Source of the DNA: Liminaster sp964567855 | GTDB lineage: Bacteria > Bacteroidota > Bacteroidia > Bacteroidales > UBA3663 | DNA length: 25,148 nucleotides | Direction of reading: 5' to 3' | NCBI GenBank assembly: GCA_964567855.1 | Contig: CAZMOE010000037.1 | Location: forward strand, 1-25,148 | Shown: positions 8,451 through 16,942 of the stretch, one piece after another | Layout of the letters: each line of letters starts with the position of its first letter | Position numbering within the stretch: position 1 is the stretch's first letter | The notes under the pieces: generated by a model | Told to the model about the DNA's origin: nothing | The model's database searches: none | Seen by the model: the letters and a program-made list of their open reading frames with translations, nothing else | Translations under genes and position numbers: made by a program

Positions 8451-8480
8451 ATTAAACGTATGGGTTAACGACTATTAACG
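8451..8480. repeat. three TTAACG-like repeats upstream of the GlsB-type gene
   Basis: ATTAAACG (8451-8458), GTTAACG (8464-8470) and ATTAACG (8474-8480) follow one another in the same direction, 66-95 bases before the GlsB-type ATG. On the minus strand they read as CGTTAAT-like units overlapping a possible -7 element (TACGTTTA). A repeated operator for a stress regulator would fit, but the sites are short and A/T-rich and may be chance. Confidence 0.3.
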
Positions 8481-8523
8481 TCAGAAACTGAAAGGTTTTT
8501 GTCTGAAATTATTGTAATAGATC

Positions 8524-10236
8524 TTATTTCTCCAACTCGCAAGGGCTGGAAATCTCAATCTCTTTCTGCAGTACGGGGTGGGTAAAGCGGATAGACATAG
8601 CGTGCAGCATCAAGCGTGGCCGGAAGTTGTCAGAAGCTGTTTCAGGATTATAAAGCGGATCTCCGACGATAGGACAATTAAGACCGCGTCTGTCGGCAGC
8701 ATGCACTCTCAGCTGATGAGTACGTCCGGTTAAGGGCATTAATTTAATCCGGCTCTCTGTACTTGTCTGTTCAAGGATTTCGTAGATAGAGATTGCGGTT
8801 ATTCCATGTTTCCAATCAACCGTTTGCATCGGCCGTCTGCTTTTATCGGGGCAGATGGGGAGACAGATGATTCCTTTTTGACTATACAGTCTACCTTTTA
8901 GTTTCGCTATATAGATTTTTTTGATGTTTCGCTTTATAAACTGCTGTTGCAATGATTGATAGGTATGTCTGTCCTTAGCCAGCAGAAGAACTCCGGAGGT
9001 GTCCATATCCAAACGATGAGCGGGAAATAGTTCAGTGGATGGAGAAAGTTGTTGCTGCAGATATTCAACAAGAGAACGCTCGCCTGTTTTTCCCGGTATG
9101 GAAAGCATTCCCGCCGGTTTATCGACGGCTATGAGCCAAGAGTCCTCATATAGTATTTTTATTTGGACTTCCGTTTTTCCCTTCGCGATCGGTGGCGGAA
9201 CTTCTCCTTCGACAGAGAGGCCTTCGAGCATGAAAGATAGAATCGGAGCGCATTTTTCCAAGCAAGCGGGATAGTAACAGCCGTGTTTGCGATTCTGGTC
9301 TTTGTTAGAGATACCGTACCAGAACTCCGCCATGGCGAGAGGTTGCAATTCATTGCAATAGGCATATTGCAGCAGGCGAGGGGCCGCACATTCTCCGGCT
9401 CCGGCCGGAGGTAACTGGGACTGGAAGTCTTCGAAAATTTTTAAGAGATCTTTGCTTTTTCCCCAGGCATTCCGGAATCTGAAATGGGAAAAAATTTTCT
9501 TTTGAAGCGCAAATGAATATTGTTTACGGGAATGCTTCAAGATTTCAATTTGAGTGTTATAATCTTGTATCTCATCCTCTATATGGGCCAGTTCTTCCTG
9601 AAAATGTTTTTTTATCCGCCTCAATTCGGCCTTCATGAATTGACTTTCCCGTTGCAGGTCCGTTTCCTGGTCGGGAGAAAGTTGCATTTCCTTTCGCAGC
9701 AGATCTCTTTTGATTTTGGCTTTCCGTATATCTTCCTGATGCTTACGAATGGCAGATTCCGCCTCTTTTCGTTTTTGTAGATACGTTTGTTTTAGAACCA
9801 GATATTTTTCATCATACTGTAGTGAAGAAATCTGTCGATTCAGTTCCGAGATTGCTTTATCTTCCTGCACGTAAAAGTCTTGGGGGATCGAGAGATCATA
9901 TACCGGAGGAACAAAATAGCCGTCTGATGAAATCTTTTGAATCTGTCCGGAATAGGCGGTGATATATCCGATCTGCTCCTCTCCGTCTTTCTCCTTTTTC
10001 CGGACAACCAGGACGCCTAGCATTTTCCCTTGTCTGAATTCCGTTTCCCAGTCAGGACGCATAGAGATGTCCTTCATTACGATTCGGGCTGCATGGCGGC
10101 ATAGGATATGCGGATCGTAATTGAACGGATTATTGAACTTTGCCGGCAGTTGGATGCCGGACAGCTCTTCGTGAGTAAAAAAACGGATAAGATTCATATT
10201 GCAGATCTGTTTTATAAAATCAGAGTCGTATCTCAT
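8524..10236 (-). CDS. RluA-family pseudouridine synthase with long N-terminal extension
   Basis: This enzyme isomerises uridine to pseudouridine in structured RNA, probably rRNA or tRNA; the site cannot be told from sequence. The catalytic domain is about residues 350-570 of 570, with the family motif HRLDMDTSGVLLLAKD (catalytic Asp410), followed by GRTHQLRVHA and IVGDPLY. The first 340 residues are not part of the core fold: an N-terminal region with GYITAYSGQI (a pattern I recall from other large RluA-like proteins), a strongly charged coiled coil of about 125-245, and a region with several Cys near 285-335 (YAYCNEL, HGCYYPACLEKCAP). Such long versions occur in Bacteroidota and some gamma-proteobacteria. 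It starts 46 bases after the pnp stop on the same strand and may be co-transcribed with it. No S4 domain is visible. Confidence 0.9.
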   Translation of the reverse strand: MRYDSDFIKQICNMNLIRFFTHEELSGIQLPAKFNNPFNYDPHILCRHAARIVMKDISMRPDWETEFRQGKMLGVLVVRKKEKDGEEQIGYITAYSGQIQKISSDGYFVPPVYDLSIPQDFYVQEDKAISELNRQISSLQYDEKYLVLKQTYLQKRKEAESAIRKHQEDIRKAKIKRDLLRKEMQLSPDQETDLQRESQFMKAELRRIKKHFQEELAHIEDEIQDYNTQIEILKHSRKQYSFALQKKIFSHFRFRNAWGKSKDLLKIFEDFQSQLPPAGAGECAAPRLLQYAYCNELQPLAMAEFWYGISNKDQNRKHGCYYPACLEKCAPILSFMLEGLSVEGEVPPPIAKGKTEVQIKILYEDSWLIAVDKPAGMLSIPGKTGERSLVEYLQQQLSPSTELFPAHRLDMDTSGVLLLAKDRHTYQSLQQQFIKRNIKKIYIAKLKGRLYSQKGIICLPICPDKSRRPMQTVDWKHGITAISIYEILEQTSTESRIKLMPLTGRTHQLRVHAADRRGLNCPIVGDPLYNPETASDNFRPRLMLHAMSIRFTHPVLQKEIEISSPCELEK

Positions 10237-10254
10237 ACGCTATGAAATACGACC

Positions 10255-10270
10255 CTGAAAATATTTTCAG
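10255..10270. other. 16-base perfect palindrome between pnp and the pseudouridine synthase gene
   Basis: CTGAAAATATTTTCAG is a perfect 16-base inverted repeat in the 46-base gap. In RNA it could form at most a short A/U-rich hairpin with no loop-closing spacer and no T-tract, so it is a poor terminator. It could be a protein-binding site or a processing point between the two coding parts; nothing further supports this. Confidence 0.35.
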
Positions 10271-10282
10271 TTATTTATCGGT

Positions 10283-12577
10283 TCAATCGTTATTTTCGAA
10301 ACCTCCGCGATAGTCCGGGCGCATGTTATTGCGGCCTTCGCGGGGACGGAATTCACGGTTGTCGCGCATCGGACGGCGATCCTGACGGAACGGACGTTCC
10401 GGGCGTTCGCTCCGGTTGCTTCTTGCCGGGCGTTCTTCATATCCTTCGGGCTTCTCTTTGAGAACTTTAGAGGACAGACGGAATTTACCGGTCTTCTTGT
10501 CGATTTCTATCAGTTTGACAGTCAAAACATCACCCTCTTTAATGCCTGTTTCCTCCATGGTGTCATAATGGCGCCAATCGATTTCAGAAATGTGCAGAAG
10601 GCCGTCTTTGCCAGGCATAAATTCAACGAATGCGCCGAAACTCTGGATATTTTTTACCGTACCGGTATAGATTTCACCTTCTTCAGGCATTGCCACGATG
10701 GCCTTGATCTTGGCCACTGCGGCCTCGATAGACTGACGATCTACGGCAGAAATGCAAACATGACCCTTACCATCACTTTCATCGATAGTGATAGTGGTTC
10801 CGGTTTCTTCCTGAATACCCTGAATGATCTTGCCGCCGGGGCCGATGATTGCTCCGATGAAGTCCTTGTCAACATCGAAGGCTGTCATTCTCGGTGCATG
10901 ATCTTTGAGATCGGCACGATGATCGGGCTGGGCTTCGAGCATCTTATTCAGAATGTGGGTGCGGCCTTGCTTGGCCTGTAGGAGTGCATTTTCAAGGATT
11001 TCATAAGACAATCCGTTACATTTGATATCCATCTGTGTAGCGGTGATACCTTTTTCCGTGCCGGTAACCTTGAAGTCCATGTCGCCCAAGTGATCTTCGT
11101 CTCCTAAGATATCGGAAAGCACAGCATATTTGTCGGAAGTTTCGTCCTTGATGAGTCCCATGGCAATACCTGATACCGGCCGTGTCATCGGGATGCCCGC
11201 ATCTCTCATGGCCAATGTGCTGCCGCAAACGGTTGCCATCGAAGATGAACCGTTTGATTCAAAAATATCCGAGACAACCCGCACCGTGTAAGGGAAGTCT
11301 GCCGGAATCATTCCTTTGACAGCTCTCCATGCCAGATGTCCGTGTCCAATTTCCCGGCGACCTACTCCTCGCTGCGGACGAGCCTCTCCCGTGGAGAACG
11401 GAGGGAAATTATAATGGAGTAGGAAGCGGTCGTAGTCCTGGCGGAGGACATCATCAATCATCTTTTCATCCAATTTTGTACCCAGGGTACAAGTAACAAG
11501 AGCCTGTGTTTCGCCTCGGGTGAAGATGGCGGAACCGTGAGGACCGGGGACATAGTCCGGCTCGATCCAGATAGGACGAACTTCAGTCGTTTGGCGACCA
11601 TCGAGACGCTTTCCTTCATCAAGAATGCAGCGGCGCATGGCCTCGCGTTCCACGTCATGATAATAACGTTTCACCATGCCGATATATTCTTCGTCTTCTT
11701 GTTGCTCTTCTGTCAGGTTGGCGATATACTCTTCGCAAATGGCCTTGAATGCGGCCTCGCGTTCGTGTTTGTTCTTGTTTCCGCTCTGTGCGATAGCGTA
11801 AGAAGCGGCATAACATTTTTCTTTGACGTCGGCACGCAAGGTTTCGTCATTAACCTCGTGACAATATTCCATGATCGGTTTGTTCACGGCGGCCATCAGT
11901 TCCTTTTGCACCTCGCAGTGGATCTTGATAGCGTCGTGGGCAGCCTTGAGGGCATTCAGGAGGTCGTATTCTGAAACTTCATCCATTTCTCCTTCCACCA
12001 TCATGATGTTGTCATAGGTAGCACCGACCATCAGATCCATATCAGCACGCTTCATCTGCTCAAAAGTCGGATCGATAACGAATTCACCGTCAACACGGGC
12101 CACACGCACTTCAGAGATCGGACCTTCAAACGGAATGCCGGATACAGCCATGGCGGCAGAAGCGGCCAATCCGGCCAGGGCATCCGGCTGGTTGACTTTG
12201 TCAGAAGAATATAGAGTGACGTTGACGAATGTCTCTGCATGGTAATTGGACGGGAACAACGGACGGAGTGCCCGGTCGATCAGGCGGGATACCAAGATCT
12301 CATAGTCGGAAGATTTTCCTTCGCGTTTTGTGAATCCTCCGGGAAAACGCCCTGCGGAAGCATATTTTTCTTTATACTCAACGGTCAACGGCATGAAATC
12401 CGTGCCGGGGGTAACATCTCTTGAAGTACAAACTGTGGCCAGCAACATGGTGCCGCCCATTCTTAACTCGACTGCGCCGTCGGCCTGCTTAGCCACTTTG
12501 CCGGTCTCCAAAGTAATGGTTCTTCCATCACTTAAAGTAATCGTCTTTTTGATTGGATTTACCAATGAATTTACCAT
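10283..12577 (-). CDS. pnp: polyribonucleotide nucleotidyltransferase (PNPase)
   Basis: PNPase degrades RNA from the 3' end using phosphate, as a cytoplasmic trimer and a main RNA turnover enzyme. The 764 residues show two RNase PH domains: the first with ILVSRLIDRALRPLFP, the second with the catalytic Asp motif DILGDEDHLGDMDFKVTGT near residue 490. They are joined by a helical linker, then a KH domain (about 565-625, GPGGK loop) and an S1 domain (about 632-705, TGTVKNIQSFGAFVEF). The last 50 residues form an Arg/Asn/Glu-rich, probably disordered tail with RGG-like ends, which the E. coli enzyme lacks. A -7 box lies 32 bases upstream. The pseudouridine synthase gene follows 46 bases after the stop. 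The start gives the normal MVNSLVNPIKKTITLSDGR opening. Confidence 0.97.
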   Translation of the reverse strand: MVNSLVNPIKKTITLSDGRTITLETGKVAKQADGAVELRMGGTMLLATVCTSRDVTPGTDFMPLTVEYKEKYASAGRFPGGFTKREGKSSDYEILVSRLIDRALRPLFPSNYHAETFVNVTLYSSDKVNQPDALAGLAASAAMAVSGIPFEGPISEVRVARVDGEFVIDPTFEQMKRADMDLMVGATYDNIMMVEGEMDEVSEYDLLNALKAAHDAIKIHCEVQKELMAAVNKPIMEYCHEVNDETLRADVKEKCYAASYAIAQSGNKNKHEREAAFKAICEEYIANLTEEQQEDEEYIGMVKRYYHDVEREAMRRCILDEGKRLDGRQTTEVRPIWIEPDYVPGPHGSAIFTRGETQALVTCTLGTKLDEKMIDDVLRQDYDRFLLHYNFPPFSTGEARPQRGVGRREIGHGHLAWRAVKGMIPADFPYTVRVVSDIFESNGSSSMATVCGSTLAMRDAGIPMTRPVSGIAMGLIKDETSDKYAVLSDILGDEDHLGDMDFKVTGTEKGITATQMDIKCNGLSYEILENALLQAKQGRTHILNKMLEAQPDHRADLKDHAPRMTAFDVDKDFIGAIIGPGGKIIQGIQEETGTTITIDESDGKGHVCISAVDRQSIEAAVAKIKAIVAMPEEGEIYTGTVKNIQSFGAFVEFMPGKDGLLHISEIDWRHYDTMEETGIKEGDVLTVKLIEIDKKTGKFRLSSKVLKEKPEGYEERPARSNRSERPERPFRQDRRPMRDNREFRPREGRNNMRPDYRGGFENND

Positions 12578-12608
12578 AATAATAAAATTTTACACTCTTA
12601 AAATCGCG

Positions 12609-12616
12609 CAAATATA
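12609..12616 (-). promoter_or_regulatory. -7 element of the pnp promoter
   Basis: On the minus strand TATATTTG matches TAnnTTTG exactly and lies 31 bases before the pnp ATG. A TTTG -33 element at the usual spacing is not seen. It sits in the 162-base divergent gap shared with the lipoprotein gene. Confidence 0.55.
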
Positions 12617-12687
12617 CAAAAATAAAAGGGATATACAGTCTTTTCCCGTACAAAACTTTTCCGGAAAGCCGTTAAAAAGTTGTTTTC

Positions 12688-12719
12688 TTTGCTTAACATC
12701 CTATTTTTATCTATATTTG
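12688..12719 (+). promoter_or_regulatory. promoter of the thioredoxin-fold lipoprotein gene
   Basis: TTTG (12688-12691) and TATATTTG (12712-12719) are separated by exactly 20 bases, the classic Bacteroidota -33/-7 arrangement. The predicted start of transcription, a few bases after 12720, falls downstream of the ATG at 12680 and before the ATG at 12740, which decides the start codon of the gene. Confidence 0.85.
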
Positions 12720-12739
12720 CACCCATCTATTTCCTTGTT

Positions 12740-13930
12740 ATGAAAAAAACTCATCCCATATATATATTGATTGCCGCCATATTATTATGTTGCGGATGCG
12801 ATTCTCGTCGAATGACGACGATAGAAGGTGTGATTACGAATGCTCAGGGCAAATGTCTTGTACTGGAGCATCTCGGAAACGGCCGGCCTACGGTTGTCGA
12901 TACTTTATTACTGGATGAGTCCGGCAAATTTAGGTTTTCTGCCGAAGTGGAGCCTGGACCGGACTTTTTTAATTTAAGATTATCTTCTCAATCCATACCA
13001 TTGGTCATCGATACCTTACTGACACCTCTTTACGTCACTTCCGATTCTAAAAATTTTGGAATCGATTATGTCGTGGCCGCTTCTCCGGTGAACGATAGGA
13101 TTAAAGGAGCCGTTTTACACGGAAACCGGCTGAGGAAATCCGTGATGGAGGCAAGTGCCTCATTCCGGAATGGCGATATTTCGGAACAGATATATCGGGA
13201 CTCTGTCCTTGCTATGATTGGAGCATATAAGCAACAGGCCCTTGCCGATTATATTTATGCCAATCCGGCCGATCCTGTTTCTTACTTCGTGCTGTTTCAG
13301 AGTGTGAACGGAATGGCAATATTCGATCCGCATAGCGTTCAGGACAATAAAGCCTATGGCGCCGTGGCTACGGGATGGAAATATAATTATCCTGCTTCCC
13401 CCCGGTGTGCCCATCTGGAACGGCTTGCTCTGGAAGGTCAGGCTGTCAGAAAAAAAGAAATGCGGCAGCAGCTCGCCGATTCTGTTTCGCAGACAAAAAT
13501 AGAAGTACGCAATTATTTCGATATAGAATTGCCGGATAATGGCGATGTCATGCGGCTCTTATCATCTTTGGTGCAGCAGCAGGCTGTCACTTTGCTGGAT
13601 TTTACAGCTTATGGCCTGCCGGTTTCCGTTTCTCACAACATGAAATTGGCTGAGTTGTACCGGAAATATCAGGATCGGGGCTTTGGCATTTATCAGGTAT
13701 GCCTGGATATTGACGAGAACTTCTGGAAAACAAGTGCCGACAATATCCCGTGGACAGTTGTAAGGGATAAGGAGGTCTATTATGAAAACGGGAGCATGTA
13801 TTCTCGTCCTGCTTCTATTTACAATGTCTCAAAACTTCCGACGATGTATATTTTGACCCGAAACGGGGAGAATGTGACAAAGGTGGAAAGTGATAAGGAT
13901 CTTGACGCCGCTATAAAAGAGGCATTATAA
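12740..13930 (+). CDS. probable lipoprotein with thioredoxin-like domain lacking CxxC
   Basis: The protein has 396 residues. A basic then hydrophobic N-terminus ends LLCCGCDS, giving a plausible though non-standard lipobox, so export and lipid anchoring are likely. Residues about 24-110 resemble the N-terminal beta domain (DUF4369-like) common before Bacteroidota TlpA/AhpC proteins. The C-terminal part (about 275-396) is thioredoxin-like: a strand VTLLDF, a helix LAELYRKYQDRGFGIYQVCLD, and the cis-Pro turn KLPTMYIL (Pro367). At the place of the CxxC active site (after LLDFTAYG) there is LPVS (293-296), so it cannot work as a normal thiol-disulfide reductase. It may be a binding protein or structural relative. 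The start at 12740 is set by the promoter; an upstream in-frame ATG at 12680 lies before that promoter. Confidence 0.8.
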   Translation: MKKTHPIYILIAAILLCCGCDSRRMTTIEGVITNAQGKCLVLEHLGNGRPTVVDTLLLDESGKFRFSAEVEPGPDFFNLRLSSQSIPLVIDTLLTPLYVTSDSKNFGIDYVVAASPVNDRIKGAVLHGNRLRKSVMEASASFRNGDISEQIYRDSVLAMIGAYKQQALADYIYANPADPVSYFVLFQSVNGMAIFDPHSVQDNKAYGAVATGWKYNYPASPRCAHLERLALEGQAVRKKEMRQQLADSVSQTKIEVRNYFDIELPDNGDVMRLLSSLVQQQAVTLLDFTAYGLPVSVSHNMKLAELYRKYQDRGFGIYQVCLDIDENFWKTSADNIPWTVVRDKEVYYENGSMYSRPASIYNVSKLPTMYILTRNGENVTKVESDKDLDAAIKEAL

Positions 13931-14086
13931 ACAATAGCAAAAGATAATTGTCATAAATAAGCGGGTGCTTGTAATGTACACGCTTGACCTTGGTATACAA
14001 TATTCCAGCTGAAATATTCTGGGATAATTTTTTTAATATCATTCGAAAAAACAAGAGTAATCAAATTAATAAAAAATAGAATTATT

Positions 14087-14557
14087 ATGGCAGTAAGTTA
14101 CATGTCCGAGGATGGATACAAAAAAATCCTCGAAGAAATCAATTATTTGGAGAGTGTAGAACGTCCAAAGGTTTCTGCCCAGATCGCAGAGGCAAGAGAT
14201 AAGGGCGATTTGTCGGAAAATGCCGAATACGATGCGGCAAAAGAAGCCCAGGGTATGTTGGAAATGAAGATTGCCAAACTGAAAGATCAGGTTGCCAATG
14301 CCCGTATCATCGATGAAACCAAATTACAGTCGGAAACAATTCAGATTATGAGTAAAGTCCTTCTGAAGAATAAGAAAACCGGTCAGGAGATGACCTATAC
14401 GATCGTGGCCGAAAGTGAGGCCAATCTGAGAGAGGGAAAGATTTCTATCAAAACTCCGATTGCCAAGGCTTTGCTGGGTAAAAAGGTGGGCGATGTTGTC
14501 GATGTCAAGGTGCCTGCCGGTATCATGAGTTTTGAGGTCCTTAATATTTCCATTTAA
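14087..14557 (+). CDS. greA: transcription elongation factor GreA
   Basis: GreA enters the secondary channel of RNA polymerase and stimulates cleavage of backtracked RNA. The 156 residues fit the family length. The N-terminal coiled coil carries the tip motif GDLSENAEYDAAKE with the acidic residues Asp41 and Glu44, the same numbers as in E. coli GreA. The C-terminal FKBP-like domain includes GKISIKTPIAKALLGKKVGD. It lies 156 bases after the lipoprotein gene; in that gap I see no clear promoter or terminator. The leader ends AGAATTATTATG, a common local start context. The HIT gene follows 14 bases later, so a greA-HIT transcript is likely. Confidence 0.96.
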   Translation: MAVSYMSEDGYKKILEEINYLESVERPKVSAQIAEARDKGDLSENAEYDAAKEAQGMLEMKIAKLKDQVANARIIDETKLQSETIQIMSKVLLKNKKTGQEMTYTIVAESEANLREGKISIKTPIAKALLGKKVGDVVDVKVPAGIMSFEVLNISI

Positions 14558-14571
14558 TCTGTTTGAAGACA

Positions 14572-14964
14572 ATGGCAAGTATTTTCTCAAAAATCGTAGC
14601 GGGTGAAATCCCCAGCTACAAGATTGCCGAAGACGAAAAGTTCTATGCTTTTCTTGATATCAGTCCTGTCGCCAAAGGCCATACCTTGGTAATCCCCAAG
14701 AAAGAAATAGACTATATTTTCGATCAGGATGATACGGCACTCGCTGATCATATCCTTTTTGCAAAAAAGGTTGCTGTCGCCCTGAAAAAGGCCATCCCGT
14801 GCAACCGGGTGGGTATGTGTGTCATGGGATTGGATGTGCCTCATGCACATATCCATTTGATTCCTATGAACAGCGAAAAAGATATGGATTTCAGAAAAGA
14901 GCATTTGAAATTATCCGGTGAAGAGATGGATGCGATCGCCGCTTCTGTACGGGAAGAACTTTAA
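14572..14964 (+). CDS. HIT family nucleotide-binding hydrolase
   Basis: Histidine-triad proteins hydrolyse nucleoside phosphoramidates or related adenylated compounds in the cytoplasm. The 130 residues from the chosen start MASIFSKIVAGEIP match the usual opening of the family; an ATG three codons earlier (14563) is possible. The triad HAHIHLIP has His91, His93 and His95 in place, preceded by the GHTLVIPKK strand typical of HINT-type members. It follows greA by 14 bases and precedes clpP by 42. The physiological substrate cannot be told from the sequence. Confidence 0.92.
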   Translation: MASIFSKIVAGEIPSYKIAEDEKFYAFLDISPVAKGHTLVIPKKEIDYIFDQDDTALADHILFAKKVAVALKKAIPCNRVGMCVMGLDVPHAHIHLIPMNSEKDMDFRKEHLKLSGEEMDAIAASVREEL

Positions 14965-15006
14965 TGCTCCGATGATTGTTTTTACCAAGGTAAAATATAA
15001 TAAAAT

Positions 15007-15699
15007 ATGAAAAACGATTTCTATGAATATGCCACGAAGCATTTGCGCATGAATGGCAATAGTTTGGACCAATATATGAAAGTGACTTCCCGCTCCAATT
15101 TTGTCGCTGAGTATATAAATCCTACCATCATCGAGGAACGGCCGTTGAATGTCGCCCAAATGGATGTTTTCAGCCGTTTGATGATGGACCGTATCATATT
15201 CCTGGGTACGGAAATCAATGATTATACGGCCAACGTAATTCAGGCACAATTGCTGTATCTGGATAGTGCGGATCCAGGAAAGGATGTCTCCATTTATATC
15301 AATTCTCCCGGTGGCGTCGTTTATGCCGGTTTGGGTATTTACGATACGATGCAATACATCCAGAGCGATGTCAGCACGATATGTACCGGCATGGCGGCCT
15401 CTATGGCTTCGGTTCTATTGGTGGCCGGCACTCCTGGAAAACGATTCGCGTTGCCTCATAGCCGTGTCATGATTCATCAGCCTATGGGAGGTGCCCAGGG
15501 GCAGGCCAGCGACATGGAGATTACGGTCAAAGAGATCAAGAAACTGAAGCAGGAATTATATACCATCATTTCCAATCATTCACATCAGCCTTTCGAGAAA
15601 ATTGAAAAAGATTCCGACCGTGATTATTGGATGACTTCCGAAGAGGCGAGGGAATATGGTATGATTGATACTGTTCTTGTAAAAAATCAGGCAAGGTAA
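15007..15699 (+). CDS. clpP: ATP-dependent Clp protease proteolytic subunit
   Basis: ClpP forms the barrel protease that degrades proteins unfolded by ClpX or another Clp ATPase. The 230 residues contain the triad Ser132 (GMAASMAS), His157 (RVMIHQPMGG) and Asp206 (SDRDYW). The conserved gate/handle sequences SPGGVVYAGLGIYDTMQYI are present. About 40 residues precede the usual mature fold, longer than in E. coli and probably a propeptide or N-terminal extension; I see no signal peptide in it. One base separates the stop from the clpX ATG, so the two are co-translated or nearly so. The gene for trigger factor, often directly upstream of clpP in other bacteria, is absent here. Confidence 0.97.
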   Translation: MKNDFYEYATKHLRMNGNSLDQYMKVTSRSNFVAEYINPTIIEERPLNVAQMDVFSRLMMDRIIFLGTEINDYTANVIQAQLLYLDSADPGKDVSIYINSPGGVVYAGLGIYDTMQYIQSDVSTICTGMAASMASVLLVAGTPGKRFALPHSRVMIHQPMGGAQGQASDMEITVKEIKKLKQELYTIISNHSHQPFEKIEKDSDRDYWMTSEEAREYGMIDTVLVKNQAR

Positions 15700-15700
15700 A

Positions 15701-16942
15701 ATGGCAAAAAATGTAGATAAATGCTCTTTTTGCGGACGTTCACGGAATGAGGTCGGCTTGCTGATTTCCGGTATGAACGGTTTCATTTGCGATGAATGTG
15801 TAGAACAGGCCCATTCTATTATCGAAGAGGCCTTTGAAAAGATGAAATCCACGCAGAAAGAGTTTGGTGTCCATTTGGATGAAATTCCGAAACCAAAAGA
15901 AATCAAGGCTTTTCTCGATGGGTACGTAATCGGGCAGGATGAAGCCAAGAAGAATCTCTCCGTAGCGGTGTACAATCATTATAAACGTTTGCTGCAGCCC
16001 AAGGAGCAAGGTAATGACGTGGAGATTGAGAAGAGCAATATCATCATGGTGGGTTCTACTGGAACGGGAAAAACTTTGCTGGCCAGGACGATTGCCAAAA
16101 TGTTGCATGTGCCGTTTGCTATTGTAGATGCAACGGTGCTGACCGAGGCCGGGTATGTAGGAGAGGACATTGAAAGCATTTTGACCCGGCTGTTGCAAGC
16201 TGCCGACTATAATGTAGAGCAAGCGGAACGGGGAATTGTCTTTATCGATGAGATCGATAAGATCGCCCGGAAAGGCGATAACCCGAGTATAACGAGAGAC
16301 GTGAGCGGAGAGGGTGTGCAGCAGGGACTTTTGAAGCTTCTGGAAGGTTCAAAGGTAAATGTACCGCCCCAGGGAGGACGGAAGCATCCGGAGCAGAAAA
16401 TGATAGAGGTGGACACGAAGAATATCCTTTTCATTTGCGGCGGGGCATTCGATGGTATTGAACGTAAGATCGGCCAAAGATTGAATACCCGGGCAGTCGG
16501 CTTCTCTACCAATCAGGAGACTAAGGAGGTAGACCGTAAAAATCTCTTGCAATACATTACCCCAGCCGATTTGAAGTCATTCGGTCTGATACCGGAAATT
16601 ATCGGACGTCTGCCGATCCTGACTTATTTGGAACCACTGAATGCAGATGCGCTTCGGCGGATTCTTGTAGAGCCTAAGAATGCTATTATCAAACAATATG
16701 TCAAATTGTTTGAAATGGATGGCATTCAGTTGACTTTTGAAGATGATGTCTACCAGTATATTGTGGATAAGGCCGTCGAGTATAAATTAGGTGCCCGCGG
16801 GTTGCGCAGTATTACGGAAAATATAATGATGGAGGCCATGTATGACATGCCTTCCAATGGGGAAAAGACATTAAATATCTCCTTGGAATACGCCCAGGCC
16901 GAATTGGCAAAGGCAAACATGGACCGTCTTCGCATTGCATAA
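15701..16942 (+). CDS. clpX: Clp protease ATP-binding subunit ClpX
   Basis: ClpX is the AAA+ unfoldase that feeds substrates to ClpP. The 413 residues start with the zinc-binding domain (Cys8, Cys11, Cys30, Cys33). Walker A is GSTGTGKT (118-125), Walker B ends FIDEID with Asp183 and Glu184, the pore loop GYVGED is present, and the sensor 2 motif GARGLRSI is near the C-terminus. The loop that docks on ClpP reads VGF (in RAVGFSTNQ) rather than the IGF of E. coli; this is a conservative change. It starts one base after the clpP stop, and its own stop TAA shares an A with the ATG of the GSCFA gene. Confidence 0.97.
   Translation: MAKNVDKCSFCGRSRNEVGLLISGMNGFICDECVEQAHSIIEEAFEKMKSTQKEFGVHLDEIPKPKEIKAFLDGYVIGQDEAKKNLSVAVYNHYKRLLQPKEQGNDVEIEKSNIIMVGSTGTGKTLLARTIAKMLHVPFAIVDATVLTEAGYVGEDIESILTRLLQAADYNVEQAERGIVFIDEIDKIARKGDNPSITRDVSGEGVQQGLLKLLEGSKVNVPPQGGRKHPEQKMIEVDTKNILFICGGAFDGIERKIGQRLNTRAVGFSTNQETKEVDRKNLLQYITPADLKSFGLIPEIIGRLPILTYLEPLNADALRRILVEPKNAIIKQYVKLFEMDGIQLTFEDDVYQYIVDKAVEYKLGARGLRSITENIMMEAMYDMPSNGEKTLNISLEYAQAELAKANMDRLRIA

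Noticed and set aside
12680..12739. Longer start for the lipoprotein gene (20 extra residues from the ATG at 12680)
   Set aside because: The ATG lies upstream of the -33/-7 promoter, and the extra residues would spoil the signal peptide and lipobox.
13984..14001. TTGACC and TATACAAT, resembling a sigma-70 promoter before greA
   Set aside because: The elements are only 4 bases apart, and this group uses -33/-7 signals of a different form.
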